Positions 44,392-51,950 of a DNA stretch of 64,000 nt are shown here, piece by piece; within the stretch, counting starts at the first letter, position 1; every line of letters begins with the position of its first letter. The notes under the pieces are model-generated. The model was not told the origin of the DNA. It saw nothing but the letters and a program-made list of their open reading frames with translations, and ran no database searches. Source of the stretch: Myxococcus landrumus (GTDB taxonomy: Bacteria; Myxococcota; Myxococcia; Myxococcales; Myxococcaceae); the NCBI RefSeq assembly GCF_017301635.1, contig NZ_CP071091.1, forward strand, positions 8,920,501 through 8,984,500. Reading direction: 5' to 3'. The translations under genes and the position numbers were made by a program.

Positions 44392-45213
44392 TTATTTCAG
44401 GGCACCGCCCCCTGCCTGGCCGCTGGGCGGAGGGGGAAGGACGCCCGCCTGGCGCATGCCCCGGTAGAGCAGGGTGCCCGCGACGATGGCCACCGGGAGG
44501 AAGAAGGTGTTCAGGACGGGCAGCCACAAGAGGACATAGACGCCTGCTCCCAGTCCGAGGCAGAGGGCGCGGCGCTCGCGCAGCATCCGGCGCACCTCGG
44601 CGAAGGGGTAGAGGTGCCGCGTCATGGGGGCGGCCAGGAACTCGCCCGCCATCCAGGTCATGGTCCACAGGCCGCCGAGCACCGTCCACAGCACGCTCCC
44701 CACCCCCGGAATGAGGTGCAGGGGCATGAGGAGCGTCAACCCGGCGACGAGGAAGAAGAGCCGGGCCAGGGTGTGCGCCACGCCCGTGATGATGCCCCGC
44801 ATGAAGCCCGCGAGGCTGAAGGGCGGGCCTTCGTCGCCTCCGCAGAGGGACTCGGTGACCTCGGAAATGGGGTCCTGGAGGGGGGCCAGGAGGAGCGGGG
44901 GGACGATGTTGGCGCCTACCACCCAGAGCACGAGCGACGTGAGGACCAGGAGGGTGTACCAGGCGCCTCGGCCGTACCAGGAGTCGGGGAGGGTCCAGAG
45001 TGAGCCCATCAGGCGCGGGGCGTGGTTCCACAGGAGCCAGGCCAGGCCCACCAGGGCCACGGCGGTGACGGCGGCGCACAGGGCGGACAGGGCGAAGAGC
45101 CGGCGGGAGCGGAGGATGAGGCTGAAGGCCCGCCCAAGCAGTCCAAGTCCCTGGAAGAAATCGGACAGGCGGGCCTGGGGGGAGAGGGTCGGGACGGGAG
45201 AGGAGGGGCTCAT
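44392..45213 (-). CDS. EI24/CysZ-like integral membrane protein
   Basis: About 273 residues with several hydrophobic segments and the EI24 pattern: SDFFQGLGLLGRAFSLILRS at the start, PPLLLAPLQDPISEVTESL, HLIPGVGSVLWTVLGG, and WMAGEFLAAPMTRHLYPFAE. Members include the sulfate transporter CysZ; others are unstudied, so transport of sulfate is only a possibility. It is divergent from the glutamate-cysteine ligase gene with 61 bp between starts, which would suit a sulfur-linked role, but this is inference. ATG 45213 starts at the conserved distance and has a G-rich SD. Confidence 0.8.
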   Translation of the reverse strand: MSPSSPVPTLSPQARLSDFFQGLGLLGRAFSLILRSRRLFALSALCAAVTAVALVGLAWLLWNHAPRLMGSLWTLPDSWYGRGAWYTLLVLTSLVLWVVGANIVPPLLLAPLQDPISEVTESLCGGDEGPPFSLAGFMRGIITGVAHTLARLFFLVAGLTLLMPLHLIPGVGSVLWTVLGGLWTMTWMAGEFLAAPMTRHLYPFAEVRRMLRERRALCLGLGAGVYVLLWLPVLNTFFLPVAIVAGTLLYRGMRQAGVLPPPPSGQAGGGALK

Positions 45214-45256
45214 GGCGGGCGCGGTGCGCAAATCGAAAGCGGGTCCGAAGGTCCCC

Positions 45257-45266
45257 GTTATATAGG
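45257..45266. promoter_or_regulatory. TATATA box in the divergent EI24 / glutamate-cysteine ligase gap
   Basis: GTTATATAGG is the only AT-rich spot in the 61-bp gap and reads as a -10-like box on both strands. On the plus strand it is 10 nt from ATG 45275, implying an almost leaderless mRNA; on the minus strand it would give a leader of about 40 nt. No clear -35 on either side. Confidence 0.35.
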
Positions 45267-45274
45267 GCGCGCAC

Positions 45275-46618
45275 ATGTCCCTCGACCTCAAGCGAGCTGC
45301 TTCCGAACCCATCACCTCCGTCGACATGCTGGTGACGGGTTTCCGGTCCGCCGAGAAGCCTCATGGCGCACTGCGCCTGGGCCTGGAGCACGAAAAGCTC
45401 CTGTTTCCGGTCGGTGGCGACTCGCCCGTTCCCTATGAGGGCACGTCGGGGGTGGGGGCGCTCCTGGGCCGGCTGGCTCCGGATGGCTACGTCCCGTTCC
45501 GCGAGACGCCCGAGTCCCCCATCATCGCCCTCCAGCAGGCGCAGGGCGCGGCGACCATCTCCCTGGAGCCGGGTGGACAGTTCGAACTGTCGGGCAGCCC
45601 CTTCGTCACGGCCCGCGAGGCCCATGCCGAGAACCTGGCGCACCTGGCGCAGGTGAAGGCGGCCGCGGGGGAGCTGGGCTTGAGGCTGGTGACGTTGGGG
45701 TACCGCCTCACGGGGACGACAGGGTCGATGCCGTGGATGCCCAAGACGCGCTACCTGGTGATGCGGCGCACCCTGCCGGAGCGCGGCCGGCTGGCGCTCA
45801 ACATGATGTTGATGACGGCCACCGGGCAGGTGTCGCTCGACTGGACGGATGAGGCGGACTGCGTCAGGAAGACGGTGGTGGTGGCGCGGCTGGCGCCCAT
45901 CATGAACGCGCTGTACGCCAACAGCCCGTTGGTGGAGGGCAAGCCCTCCGGCTACATGTCCTTCCGCAACCGCGTTTGGGACGAGGTCGACCCGACGCGC
46001 TGTGGGTACCTGCCCGCGTTCTTCGATGGCTCGTTCTCGTACCGCGCCTATGTCGAGTGGGCGATGGATGCGCCGCTGCTCTTCCTGCGTCGTCAGGGGC
46101 AGTACCTGCACCCGAAGCTCACGTTCCGGCAGTTGCTGAAGGACGGGTTCGAGGGACAGCCGGCGGATCTGGACGACTGGACGGACCACCTGTCCACGCT
46201 CTTCCCCGAGGTGCGGCTGAAGAAGGTCCTCGAGGTGCGTGGGGCGGACTGCGGCACCGCGGGGATGACGGGCGCGCTGGCGGCGCTGTGGCGCGGCATC
46301 CTCTACGACACCACCGCGCTGGACGAGGCGGAGCGGCTCCTGCCGAAGCTCACGTACACCGAGCACCTGGCCTTCCACGACACCGCGCGCCGCGAGGGGC
46401 TCGAAGGCCGGCTGGGCTCCCAGGAGCTGTACCGGTTGGCGGAGGAGATGGTGGGAATTGCGCGGCGGGGCCTGCAGCGGCTGGATGCCGCGGACGCGCC
46501 GCTGTTGGACCCGTTGGCGGAAGTCGCTGCGTCGAAGCGCTCTCCGGCGGCGGTGTTGCTCGAGGCGTGGGCGAAGGACCCACGCCCCGAGACGGTGCTG
46601 CGTCTGGCGACGGTGTGA
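45275..46618 (+). CDS. gshA: Glutamate-cysteine ligase, plant/alphaproteobacterial (GCS2) type
   Basis: About 447 residues. Conserved elements: LRLGLEHEKLLF near the start (Glu-containing nucleotide/metal region), ISLEPGGQFELSGSP, GTTGSMPWMPKTRYLVMRR and the substrate-binding GKPSGYMSFRNRVW. This is the plant-like clade of gamma-glutamylcysteine synthetase, which catalyses ATP-dependent ligation of glutamate and cysteine, the first step to glutathione. No gshB is adjacent. Start ATG 45275; the leader is very short. Convergent with the beta-barrel gene through an 8-bp hairpin. Confidence 0.92.
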   Translation: MSLDLKRAASEPITSVDMLVTGFRSAEKPHGALRLGLEHEKLLFPVGGDSPVPYEGTSGVGALLGRLAPDGYVPFRETPESPIIALQQAQGAATISLEPGGQFELSGSPFVTAREAHAENLAHLAQVKAAAGELGLRLVTLGYRLTGTTGSMPWMPKTRYLVMRRTLPERGRLALNMMLMTATGQVSLDWTDEADCVRKTVVVARLAPIMNALYANSPLVEGKPSGYMSFRNRVWDEVDPTRCGYLPAFFDGSFSYRAYVEWAMDAPLLFLRRQGQYLHPKLTFRQLLKDGFEGQPADLDDWTDHLSTLFPEVRLKKVLEVRGADCGTAGMTGALAALWRGILYDTTALDEAERLLPKLTYTEHLAFHDTARREGLEGRLGSQELYRLAEEMVGIARRGLQRLDAADAPLLDPLAEVAASKRSPAAVLLEAWAKDPRPETVLRLATV

Positions 46619-46625
46619 CGCTCGC

Positions 46626-46644
46626 CGCGCGCTAGAAGCGCGCG
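46626..46644. terminator. Hairpin at convergent gene ends
   Basis: CGCGCGCT-AGA-AGCGCGCG: eight perfect pairs with a 3-nt loop, lying between the ligase stop (46618) and over the stop of the beta-barrel gene (46632-46634). No T run on either side, so termination would not be the classical intrinsic type, but it is well placed to insulate both genes. Confidence 0.45.
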
Positions 46645-47255
46645 CCCAGCGTGAGCGTGGCGTTGAGGAGGCCGCCGTGGGCGTTCTCCGTCGTGCCGGG
46701 ACGGTCGACGATGTCCTCGCCACCGATGAAGCTGTAGGAGCCTCGGATGCCCGCGTAGAAGTAGCCGAGGCGATACTCGGCTCCGACGACGATGGGGATT
46801 TCGGTGGTCCAGTCGTTGTCGTAGATGTGGTCGGCGCCGTCGGACGGATTGAAGTAGCTGACGCCGAAGCCCGTGCCGATATAGGGCCGCCACTTGTCCT
46901 GGATGAGGGGCCCGGCCTTCACGAGGAGGCCCAGGTTGTTGCGCCACAGGGCTTCGCCCTCGTCGCCCACGCGTCTGGCCTTGATGGGCAGACGTTCGAG
47001 CTCATAGCCGACCTCGAGGCCCACATACTTCCAGGGCATCGTCACGGCGTTGAAGCCCACGAGCCAGCCCAGGCCGATGTCATCCCCGAGCGAGCCCGTC
47101 AGGCTGCCCATGCCCAGGTGAAAGTCGAACCCGAAGGCCGGGTCCTGCCTGACGCCGAGTCCCTTGGCGACGTTCTGCGCTTCCACGGCGGCCGCGGCAG
47201 GAGTGGCCAGTCCCAACGCCGCAGCGGCAACTCCTCCCACCATCAATCGTCGCAT
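46632..47255 (-). CDS. Outer-membrane beta-barrel protein
   Basis: About 207 residues. MRRLMVGGVAAAALGLATPAAAA is a Sec signal. The mature part has eight or so amphipathic strands (PAFGFDFHLGMGSLTGSLGD, RPYIGTGFGVSYFNPSDG, EIPIVVGAEYRLGYFYAGIR) and ends LTLGARF with the terminal Phe used by the BAM complex. It resembles small OmpA/OmpW-like barrels. GGGAGG lies about 6 nt before ATG 47255. It is not obviously co-transcribed with the Hsp70-like gene 121 bp upstream. Function unknown. Confidence 0.82.
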   Translation of the reverse strand: MRRLMVGGVAAAALGLATPAAAAVEAQNVAKGLGVRQDPAFGFDFHLGMGSLTGSLGDDIGLGWLVGFNAVTMPWKYVGLEVGYELERLPIKARRVGDEGEALWRNNLGLLVKAGPLIQDKWRPYIGTGFGVSYFNPSDGADHIYDNDWTTEIPIVVGAEYRLGYFYAGIRGSYSFIGGEDIVDRPGTTENAHGGLLNATLTLGARF

Positions 47256-47376
47256 CGCATCCCTCCCCGCAGTTTGGGTCAGCGGAAAGGTGGGCATCCG
47301 TTGAGTTGGCTACAGAGAGGGGCCACTGGGGCGGCGGTGGTTCGGAGGGCCCGCGAGAAGCCGGCCGGAGAAGCGC

Positions 47377-50300
47377 TCAGCGGCGGCCGAAGAGCTTCTT
47401 CAATCCGGACAGCAGCCCACTGGGGCGCGCCTCGGGTTCGCCTTGGAGCGGCGAGCGGGCGACGAGTGCCTCGCGTGCCGCGTCGTCCAGGTCCTCGAGG
47501 GAGAGGGAGACAGGCTGGCGTCGGACGCCGGGCAGGGTGGCTTCCAGGGACAGGGTGCCGTCGGCGGAGAGCGCGAAGTGCAGCTCGACCTCGCCCGCGC
47601 GCTCCACGTTGAGCGAGAGCCGTCCCAGGTATTCGTTCTCCGCGGCGAGCGGGGAGGCCCCTTGGAAGAGGGCGAGCTCCAGCGGGCCAGGGGCAGCGGG
47701 GAGGACGAGGGTCTTTCCCGCGGGCAGGCGGGTGGTGCGCTCGAGGACTCGGCGCAGGGTGCCTCCGCGCTCGGCGACGCCGATGGGGGCGGTGAGGACT
47801 TCGGAGACGGAGGCGGCGGGCTTGCCGCTCTCGGCCAGGAGGAGGCCGTGGCCGAGCAGGGCCGCGCCGAGCGCCGCGGCGCCTCGGGCGTCGACGTCGT
47901 CGCGGACGGGGACTCCGAGGCTCTCTTCCAGGCGGCGGCGGACGAGCGGGGTTCGTCCCTGGCCGCCCACGAGGAGCACGGCGTCGAGGCCCTGCGGGGA
48001 GAGCGCATTGGAGTCGAGGACCTCGCGCACGACGGACGTCACGCGTTGGGCGAGGTCCGCGGTGAGGGCTTCCAGCCGCTCGCGGCTCAAGGGGGGCACG
48101 GTGGTGCTCGAGGACAGGGAGATGTCGGCGTGCTGTCGCTCGGAGAGGGCCACCTTGGCGGACTCGGCGGCGGTGCGCAGCGGGCCCCAATCGAGGATGT
48201 GGGTGGGGCGGGGGATGCCTTGTTCCGCGAGGTCGCTGGCGAGGGCCTCGGCGATGCGGGCGTCGAAGTCGAGGCCACCGACCATTGGGTCTCCGCCGGT
48301 GGTGATGACCTCGAGGTCGTCACCTGTCACTTGCACCACGCACACGCCGAGCCCACCGCCTCCGAGGTCCACGACGAGGACGCGCTTGCGAGCCATGCCG
48401 CGGCCGTGGCCATGGGCGAGGGCGGCGGCCGCGGGGGCGGTGAGGATGCGCTGGGCATCGAGTCCGGCCATGGTGGCCGCGTCGCGCAGGGCGGCGCGTT
48501 GCCGGTCGGTGAAGTGGGTGGGGGCGCAGATGACGGCGCGGGTGGCCTTGCGGCCGACGAACGTGGTGGCGGCGTGCTTCAGCTCGCGCAGGAGGAGGGC
48601 GGTGAAGAGGGTGGGGGCGACGAGCCGGCCACCGAGCTCCACGGCGGCATCGCCGCTCGGGTCGGCGGCGACGGGGAAGGGGAGCTGAGGGGCGAGGTTG
48701 CGCAGGCGAGGGGAGCGTGCGCGGAGGCCGAGCAGCCGCATGAGGCCCGGGGCCGCGCGGCGAGGGGCGCGCAGGGCTTCGACCTGGGCGGCAGCGCCGA
48801 CGAGCAGCTCGTCCTGACCGTCGACCGCGACGAGGGCGGGCAGTTCAGTCTCGTCCGTACCGGGGAGCGGGATGAGCTGGGCCGTGCCTCCGTGGAAGAC
48901 GGCAACGCGGGCGTGAGAAGTGCCCAGGTCGATGCCCAGCACCACTTCGGGAATGGTGGGGGAGGGTGAGGCGACGGAGACGTCGAGGATGGCGCGGCGA
49001 CGGTTCCGTGCGGAGTCCGTGTCGGCCGGCGGGCTCGCGGGCTCGGTGGGCTCGGCGGAGGGACGCGAGGGCGCGGGGGCGGATGCGGGTGCCTGCACCG
49101 GAGGCCGGGTGACCTCGGTGGATGCCTGGGTTGTCGCGGGGGCCTGTGATGCGCCCTCGGTGAACGCAACGGATAGGAGGGGAGCGACGGCCGTCTGTTC
49201 TCTCGCTGCGGTGGAACCGGCGGATGCGTGAGGAGCCACGACAGCCTCTACCGCAGCCGCAGTGGATGCAGCAGACACCTGCGTTGTCTCGGCAACGTGT
49301 GTCGCAGTCTCGTTGGGTTTAGCGGATGCGTGAAGAACCGCTGGCGCTTGTGCCGCGGCGGAGGCCGCGACCTGTGCGCCAGATGCGGTGGACTCAGCGG
49401 ATGCGTGAGAAGTCGCAGCAGTCTGTGCCGCAGCGACGTCGGAGTTGAGGGATGAATCGCTCGACGCAATTACCTGCGCCACAGTCGAAGCATCTTCGGC
49501 GATGCCGACGGATGAGGGTGAAGCGGCGACCGACTGCGCCGCAAGTGCGGCCGACTCATCGGATGAGCGAGAAACCGCGGGCGTCTCAGTCGAAGCATCT
49601 TTGAAGATGCCGACGGATGAGTGCGGAGCGGCGACCGACTGCGCCGCAGGTGCGGCCGACTCATTGGATGAGCGAGAACCCGCGGGCGTCTCACTCGAAG
49701 CATCTTCGAAGATGCCGACGGATGAGTGCGGAGCGGCGACCGACTGTGCCGCAAGTGCGGCCGACTCATCGGATGAGCGAGAACCCGCGGGCGTCTCAGG
49801 CGAAGCATCTTCGGCGGTGCCGACGGATGAGGGCGGAGCGGCGACCGACTGCGCCGCAGGTGCGATGGACTCCGCAGTCGCCTGCGTGGCCGTGGACGCC
49901 TGCGTTGTAGGCGCAGAGACATCCGTGGGGGCGCGATGAGCCGCAGGCTCCTGTGCGGCGGGCGCGATGGAGCCTGCGGCAGCTGCGTGTGAGGCCGAAG
50001 AACTCTGCGCTGAAGGTACGGAGGCTGCGTGAGGATGCGACGCAGCCTGCGCGATGAATTCGGAGGCTTCAGGCGAGACTGAGAGGGGCTTCGCCACGGA
50101 TTCGGCGGGCTCTTGTGGTGAGCGGCGAGTCGCGGGTGCCTGTGCTTCGGTCGCGGTGGATTCAGTGGATACGTGAAGAGGCGCTGACTCCTGTTCCGCA
50201 GGTGCGCTGGAATCGGAGGCAGGGTGCGACGTCGCGTGAGCCTCCGTCGCGGGAGTCGTGGACTCAGCAGTCGCGTGCGAGGTTTCAGTCGCCTGGGACT

Positions 50301-51288
50301 CAAGTCCGGCGGATTCAGGGAACGCGTGCGAAGTGGCGTGAGCCTGTGCCACGGAGTCCGTGGGACCTGCCGACGTGTGCGATTTCGCGGGCGTGAAGGG
50401 CTCGGCTGAATTCGATGCGGTGGTTGCCGCTGTGCCTGGCTCGACGGATGTGCGAGAGGTCGCGAAAGCTTCCTCGTCAGCGAGAATGTCGAATTCGATG
50501 GGGGCGTGAGCCGCCTCGTGCGCCTGCATCGATGGCACGGCGGCCTGCGCAGGCGCGAGGCCCTGCACCTCGGAAGCGTTGGTCTCGGCGGAGATGCGAG
50601 CCGCTGTTGTCCCAACGGGATGCTCAGGGACCGGGGCAGAAGGCTCCGCGAACCGCACGTCGTCCACTGCGCTCCGCGAAGCCGCAGAGGAGGGGTCCAC
50701 CCGCGTGATGGATTCAGCTCCATCCTCTGGAAAGAGGGCGGCTGCCGCGGTGTGGCCCGAGGGAGCGCGCTCCACCCCGGGAGCTGTCTCCGCAGCACCC
50801 GTGTCGTCGAAGCTCCCAGTGGGCGAAGGCTCCGCACCAACTCGAAGCGGGTGCCCCGGCTCCACCGCGACAGGCGCTGACACTCCAGCCCCAGCCGCGC
50901 CCGATGCCCTGGGCACCTGACTCTTCCGAACCAGCCCAGGCACACTCTGCCCTGGAGGCGGCTCCGGCGGACCTCGACGCGCGACCACGCGGTCGACCAG
51001 CGCCTTGCTCGCGGCATCCAGCTTCACGAAGCGCACCGTCATCCCCGTGCGCCCGCTGCCCGACTCCACCTGCGCCTTCACCACCACGCCTTCACCGCGC
51101 AGCAGCCGGCTCCCATCCGCGAGCACGAACTCGAACGCCAGTCCCGTGCCCTCCGGCTTCAACGCTCGCGTCGCGACGAACACTCCGCCGCGCGCCACGT
51201 TGGAGCCGTACTTGTCGATGAACTCCTCCTCCGTGCTGTACGGAAGTCGGATGCGCAGCGGAAGCAGCTTGGACACAAGCCCGCTCAT
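47377..51288 (-). CDS. PilZ-like domain fused to an Hsp70-type ATPase through a ~670-residue repeat linker
   Basis: About 1303 residues. Residues 1-105 are PilZ-like (LRIRLPYSTEEEFIDKYGSN, ARGGVFVATRALKPEGTGLA, the paralogous type expanded in Myxococcus). Residues ~105-780 are Ala/Ser/Thr/Glu-rich low complexity with 35-residue repeats. From ~780 an Hsp70/actin fold: GIDLGTSHARVAVF (785 on), a phosphate-2-type VLVVDLGGGGLGV, LLVGGQGRTPLV, then a short beta substrate-binding-like domain and GLLSGLKKLFGRR. ATG 51288 overlaps the lipoprotein stop by 4 bp (ATGA), with no SD of its own, so translation is coupled. A canonical c-di-GMP motif (RxxxR plus D/NxSxxG) is not clear. Confidence 0.85.
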   Translation of the reverse strand: MSGLVSKLLPLRIRLPYSTEEEFIDKYGSNVARGGVFVATRALKPEGTGLAFEFVLADGSRLLRGEGVVVKAQVESGSGRTGMTVRFVKLDAASKALVDRVVARRGPPEPPPGQSVPGLVRKSQVPRASGAAGAGVSAPVAVEPGHPLRVGAEPSPTGSFDDTGAAETAPGVERAPSGHTAAAALFPEDGAESITRVDPSSAASRSAVDDVRFAEPSAPVPEHPVGTTAARISAETNASEVQGLAPAQAAVPSMQAHEAAHAPIEFDILADEEAFATSRTSVEPGTAATTASNSAEPFTPAKSHTSAGPTDSVAQAHATSHAFPESAGLESQATETSHATAESTTPATEAHATSHPASDSSAPAEQESAPLHVSTESTATEAQAPATRRSPQEPAESVAKPLSVSPEASEFIAQAASHPHAASVPSAQSSSASHAAAAGSIAPAAQEPAAHRAPTDVSAPTTQASTATQATAESIAPAAQSVAAPPSSVGTAEDASPETPAGSRSSDESAALAAQSVAAPHSSVGIFEDASSETPAGSRSSNESAAPAAQSVAAPHSSVGIFKDASTETPAVSRSSDESAALAAQSVAASPSSVGIAEDASTVAQVIASSDSSLNSDVAAAQTAATSHASAESTASGAQVAASAAAQAPAVLHASAKPNETATHVAETTQVSAASTAAAVEAVVAPHASAGSTAAREQTAVAPLLSVAFTEGASQAPATTQASTEVTRPPVQAPASAPAPSRPSAEPTEPASPPADTDSARNRRRAILDVSVASPSPTIPEVVLGIDLGTSHARVAVFHGGTAQLIPLPGTDETELPALVAVDGQDELLVGAAAQVEALRAPRRAAPGLMRLLGLRARSPRLRNLAPQLPFPVAADPSGDAAVELGGRLVAPTLFTALLLRELKHAATTFVGRKATRAVICAPTHFTDRQRAALRDAATMAGLDAQRILTAPAAAALAHGHGRGMARKRVLVVDLGGGGLGVCVVQVTGDDLEVITTGGDPMVGGLDFDARIAEALASDLAEQGIPRPTHILDWGPLRTAAESAKVALSERQHADISLSSSTTVPPLSRERLEALTADLAQRVTSVVREVLDSNALSPQGLDAVLLVGGQGRTPLVRRRLEESLGVPVRDDVDARGAAALGAALLGHGLLLAESGKPAASVSEVLTAPIGVAERGGTLRRVLERTTRLPAGKTLVLPAAPGPLELALFQGASPLAAENEYLGRLSLNVERAGEVELHFALSADGTLSLEATLPGVRRQPVSLSLEDLDDAAREALVARSPLQGEPEARPSGLLSGLKKLFGRR
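49436..49855. repeat. Four 105-bp tandem repeats in the Hsp70-fusion linker
   Basis: The block GCGACCGACTG(C/T)GCC recurs at 49526, 49631, 49736 and 49841, a constant 105-bp period. Each unit encodes a 35-residue AQSVAAPxSSVG-xEDAS-ETPAGSRSSxES motif; the fourth copy in reading order is degenerate. Near-identical DNA suggests recent amplification. Confidence 0.9.
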
Positions 51289-51950
51289 CGCAGGGGGATC
51301 CGCACCTCTCCCCCCGTCCCTTGCAGGACCAGGTGCAACGCACCTTCCCGCAGGACCGGCGGAGGAAGCTCGAACAAGAGAATGACGTCAGACCGCTCCT
51401 CGAGCGCCCATGTGCGGCGCAACGGTCGCGTACCCGCCAGCGCCTGGGCATCTCTCGCCAGCGCATACGACGTACCTTGCGCGTCCACCACCTTCGCTGA
51501 ATCCAGGTTCAACGCCGCGGGCTTGGGACCCACGTTCTGCGAGATGAGCTGCACGCGGAGGAACAAGTCCTCCGTCGTCACACCCATCTTCCCCGAGCCC
51601 TTCACCGAGTGCGACGACTCCAGCGCGGTGAGCTTCACCGCCACCGTGTCCACATGCACCGTCTCGTTGGGCTCGGGCACGCTCAGCTTCTGCGGCACCG
51701 CCTCATCCAGTCCCGCGGCGAGCCCCGCGAGCTGTTCATTCGGCGCGCCCCGAGCAGCCTCGGGGCCCGCGGCCGGGCGGCCACCTTGGTTCACCCGGTC
51801 CACTTCCTGCCGCAGCTTCTGGAGGGTGCGCTCCTCCGCCGTTCCCATCGCCTCGGGCGGAGTCTCCTCCTTCGTGCAGCCCCCCAAGAGGAGGGCCGCC
51901 ACCAGGAGTCGCGCCACGGGCGACAGGGCGAAGGAGGCACGGGGGCTCAC
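51285..51950 (-). CDS. DUF4352-like lipoprotein
   Basis: About 221 residues. The signal ends ARLLVAALLLGGC (lipobox). The mature protein has a charged helical segment (AEERTLQKLRQEVDRVNQG) and a C-terminal immunoglobulin-like beta domain: VAVKLTALESSHSV, DLFLRVQLISQNVGPKPAAL, TSYALARDAQALAGTRPLRR, DVILLFELPPPVL, the telokin-like DUF4352 pattern. GTG 51950 overlaps the alaS stop by 4 bp and its own stop overlaps the next start by 4 bp. It is therefore locked into an alaS - lipoprotein - PilZ/Hsp70 operon. Function unknown. Confidence 0.82.
   Translation of the reverse strand: MSPRASFALSPVARLLVAALLLGGCTKEETPPEAMGTAEERTLQKLRQEVDRVNQGGRPAAGPEAARGAPNEQLAGLAAGLDEAVPQKLSVPEPNETVHVDTVAVKLTALESSHSVKGSGKMGVTTEDLFLRVQLISQNVGPKPAALNLDSAKVVDAQGTSYALARDAQALAGTRPLRRTWALEERSDVILLFELPPPVLREGALHLVLQGTGGEVRIPLR

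Noticed and set aside
44225-46723. An 832-codon minus-strand open frame covering the EI24 and glutamate-cysteine ligase genes
   Set aside because: It is antisense to the clear ligase gene and out of frame with EI24, with Arg/His/Pro-rich content and no domain pattern.
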